This document shows positions 4,922 through 5,081 of a stretch of 5,081 bases of DNA, in pieces. Position 1 is the first letter of the stretch. Every line of letters begins with the position of its first letter. A program made the translations under genes and the position numbers. The notes below the pieces were generated by a model that saw only the letters and a list, made by a program, of their open reading frames with translations, was not told the origin of the DNA and searched no databases. Source of the DNA: Methanosarcinales archaeon (GTDB lineage: Archaea; Halobacteriota; Syntropharchaeia; Alkanophagales; Methanospirareceae); NCBI GenBank assembly GCA_030621945.1, contig JAUXGS010000090.1, positions 1 to 5,081 on the forward strand, in the 5' to 3' direction.

Positions 4922-5081
4922 CTACGTCTGTTGCCCAAGGAGTGTTTCAGCAATAGCTTCAAGCTTCGTGAGTTCGCGTTTCCGGAACCCGATAAACAAA
5001 CCACTGAATTTACCGCCAACGCACGTTTTTGTCTTCTCGCCCTGTGGTAGCACTTTGTTAAGTAACGGACAAAGGACTTTC
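4922..5081 (-). CDS. C-terminal part of an unidentified protein, cut by the window edge
   Basis: A minus-strand frame is open from the right edge to a TAG at 4924-4922, giving the last 52 residues of a larger protein. I do not recognise it. The fragment begins KVLCPLLNKVLPQGEK, contains a glycine-rich TCVGGKFSGLFIGFRKR stretch and ends in a predicted amphipathic helix, ELTKLEAIAETLLGQQT. Two cysteines lie at fragment positions 4 and 20. Its composition is more protein-like than that of the other long frames here, which are rich in Ser, Arg and Leu, but two other frames are also largely open, so the call is tentative. It lies upstream of the 81-aa gene on the same strand and may share a transcript with it. 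Confidence 0.4.
   Translation of the reverse strand, partial: KVLCPLLNKVLPQGEKTKTCVGGKFSGLFIGFRKRELTKLEAIAETLLGQQT

Noticed and set aside
4663..5050. Plus-strand open frames at 4663-4851 and 4823-5050
   Set aside because: No SD or TATA box supports them. Their composition is less protein-like than the minus-strand frames, and the 4823-5050 frame runs across the inverted repeat and two minus-strand genes.

Overview
The window looks like a piece of an archaeal chromosome, most likely from a methanogenic or anaerobic methane-oxidising euryarchaeon. The main evidence is an intact formylmethanofuran:tetrahydromethanopterin formyltransferase (ftr). Supporting evidence is archaeal-style A/T-rich TATA boxes (one with a clear BRE), very short leaders, and SD motifs that fit an archaeal 16S tail. 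An ANME-1-like or related lineage is possible, but the sequence alone does not fix the taxon.

Left part (1-1734): two minus-strand genes form a probable gluconeogenic operon. fbp (class I fructose-1,6-bisphosphatase, 1695 to 814) comes first. It is followed after a 34-bp gap by a zinc-type class II aldolase-like gene, which starts at 779 and runs off the left edge. Together they could take triose phosphates to fructose 6-phosphate with two separate enzymes, rather than the single bifunctional FBP aldolase/phosphatase common in archaea. The phosphatase lacks, by eye, residues of the classical AMP site and an inter-subunit substrate arginine.

Centre (1735-3883): ftr lies on the plus strand, divergent from fbp. 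The start codons are only 39 bp apart, and two TATA-like boxes are interleaved in that gap, so both transcripts are probably leaderless or nearly so and may compete. A decarboxylating dehydrogenase of the isopropylmalate dehydrogenase (LeuB) type follows, with its own leader and SD motif.

Right part (3884-5081): between the convergent ends of the leuB-like gene and an uncharacterised 167-aa gene lies a compact element. It has a TATA box, about 77 nt closed by a 7-bp terminal stem with nested internal stems, and a T-rich tract. It may be an unannotated small RNA, or possibly a leaderless 20-aa microORF. Three minus-strand genes of unknown function follow: the 167-aa protein, an 81-aa cysteine-rich protein, and the C-terminal end of a further protein cut by the right edge. 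The strong promoter of the 167-aa gene is embedded in the last codons of the 81-aa gene.

No CRISPR array, tRNA, rRNA or recognisable insertion sequence was found. No stretch longer than 300 bases lacks a proposed gene.
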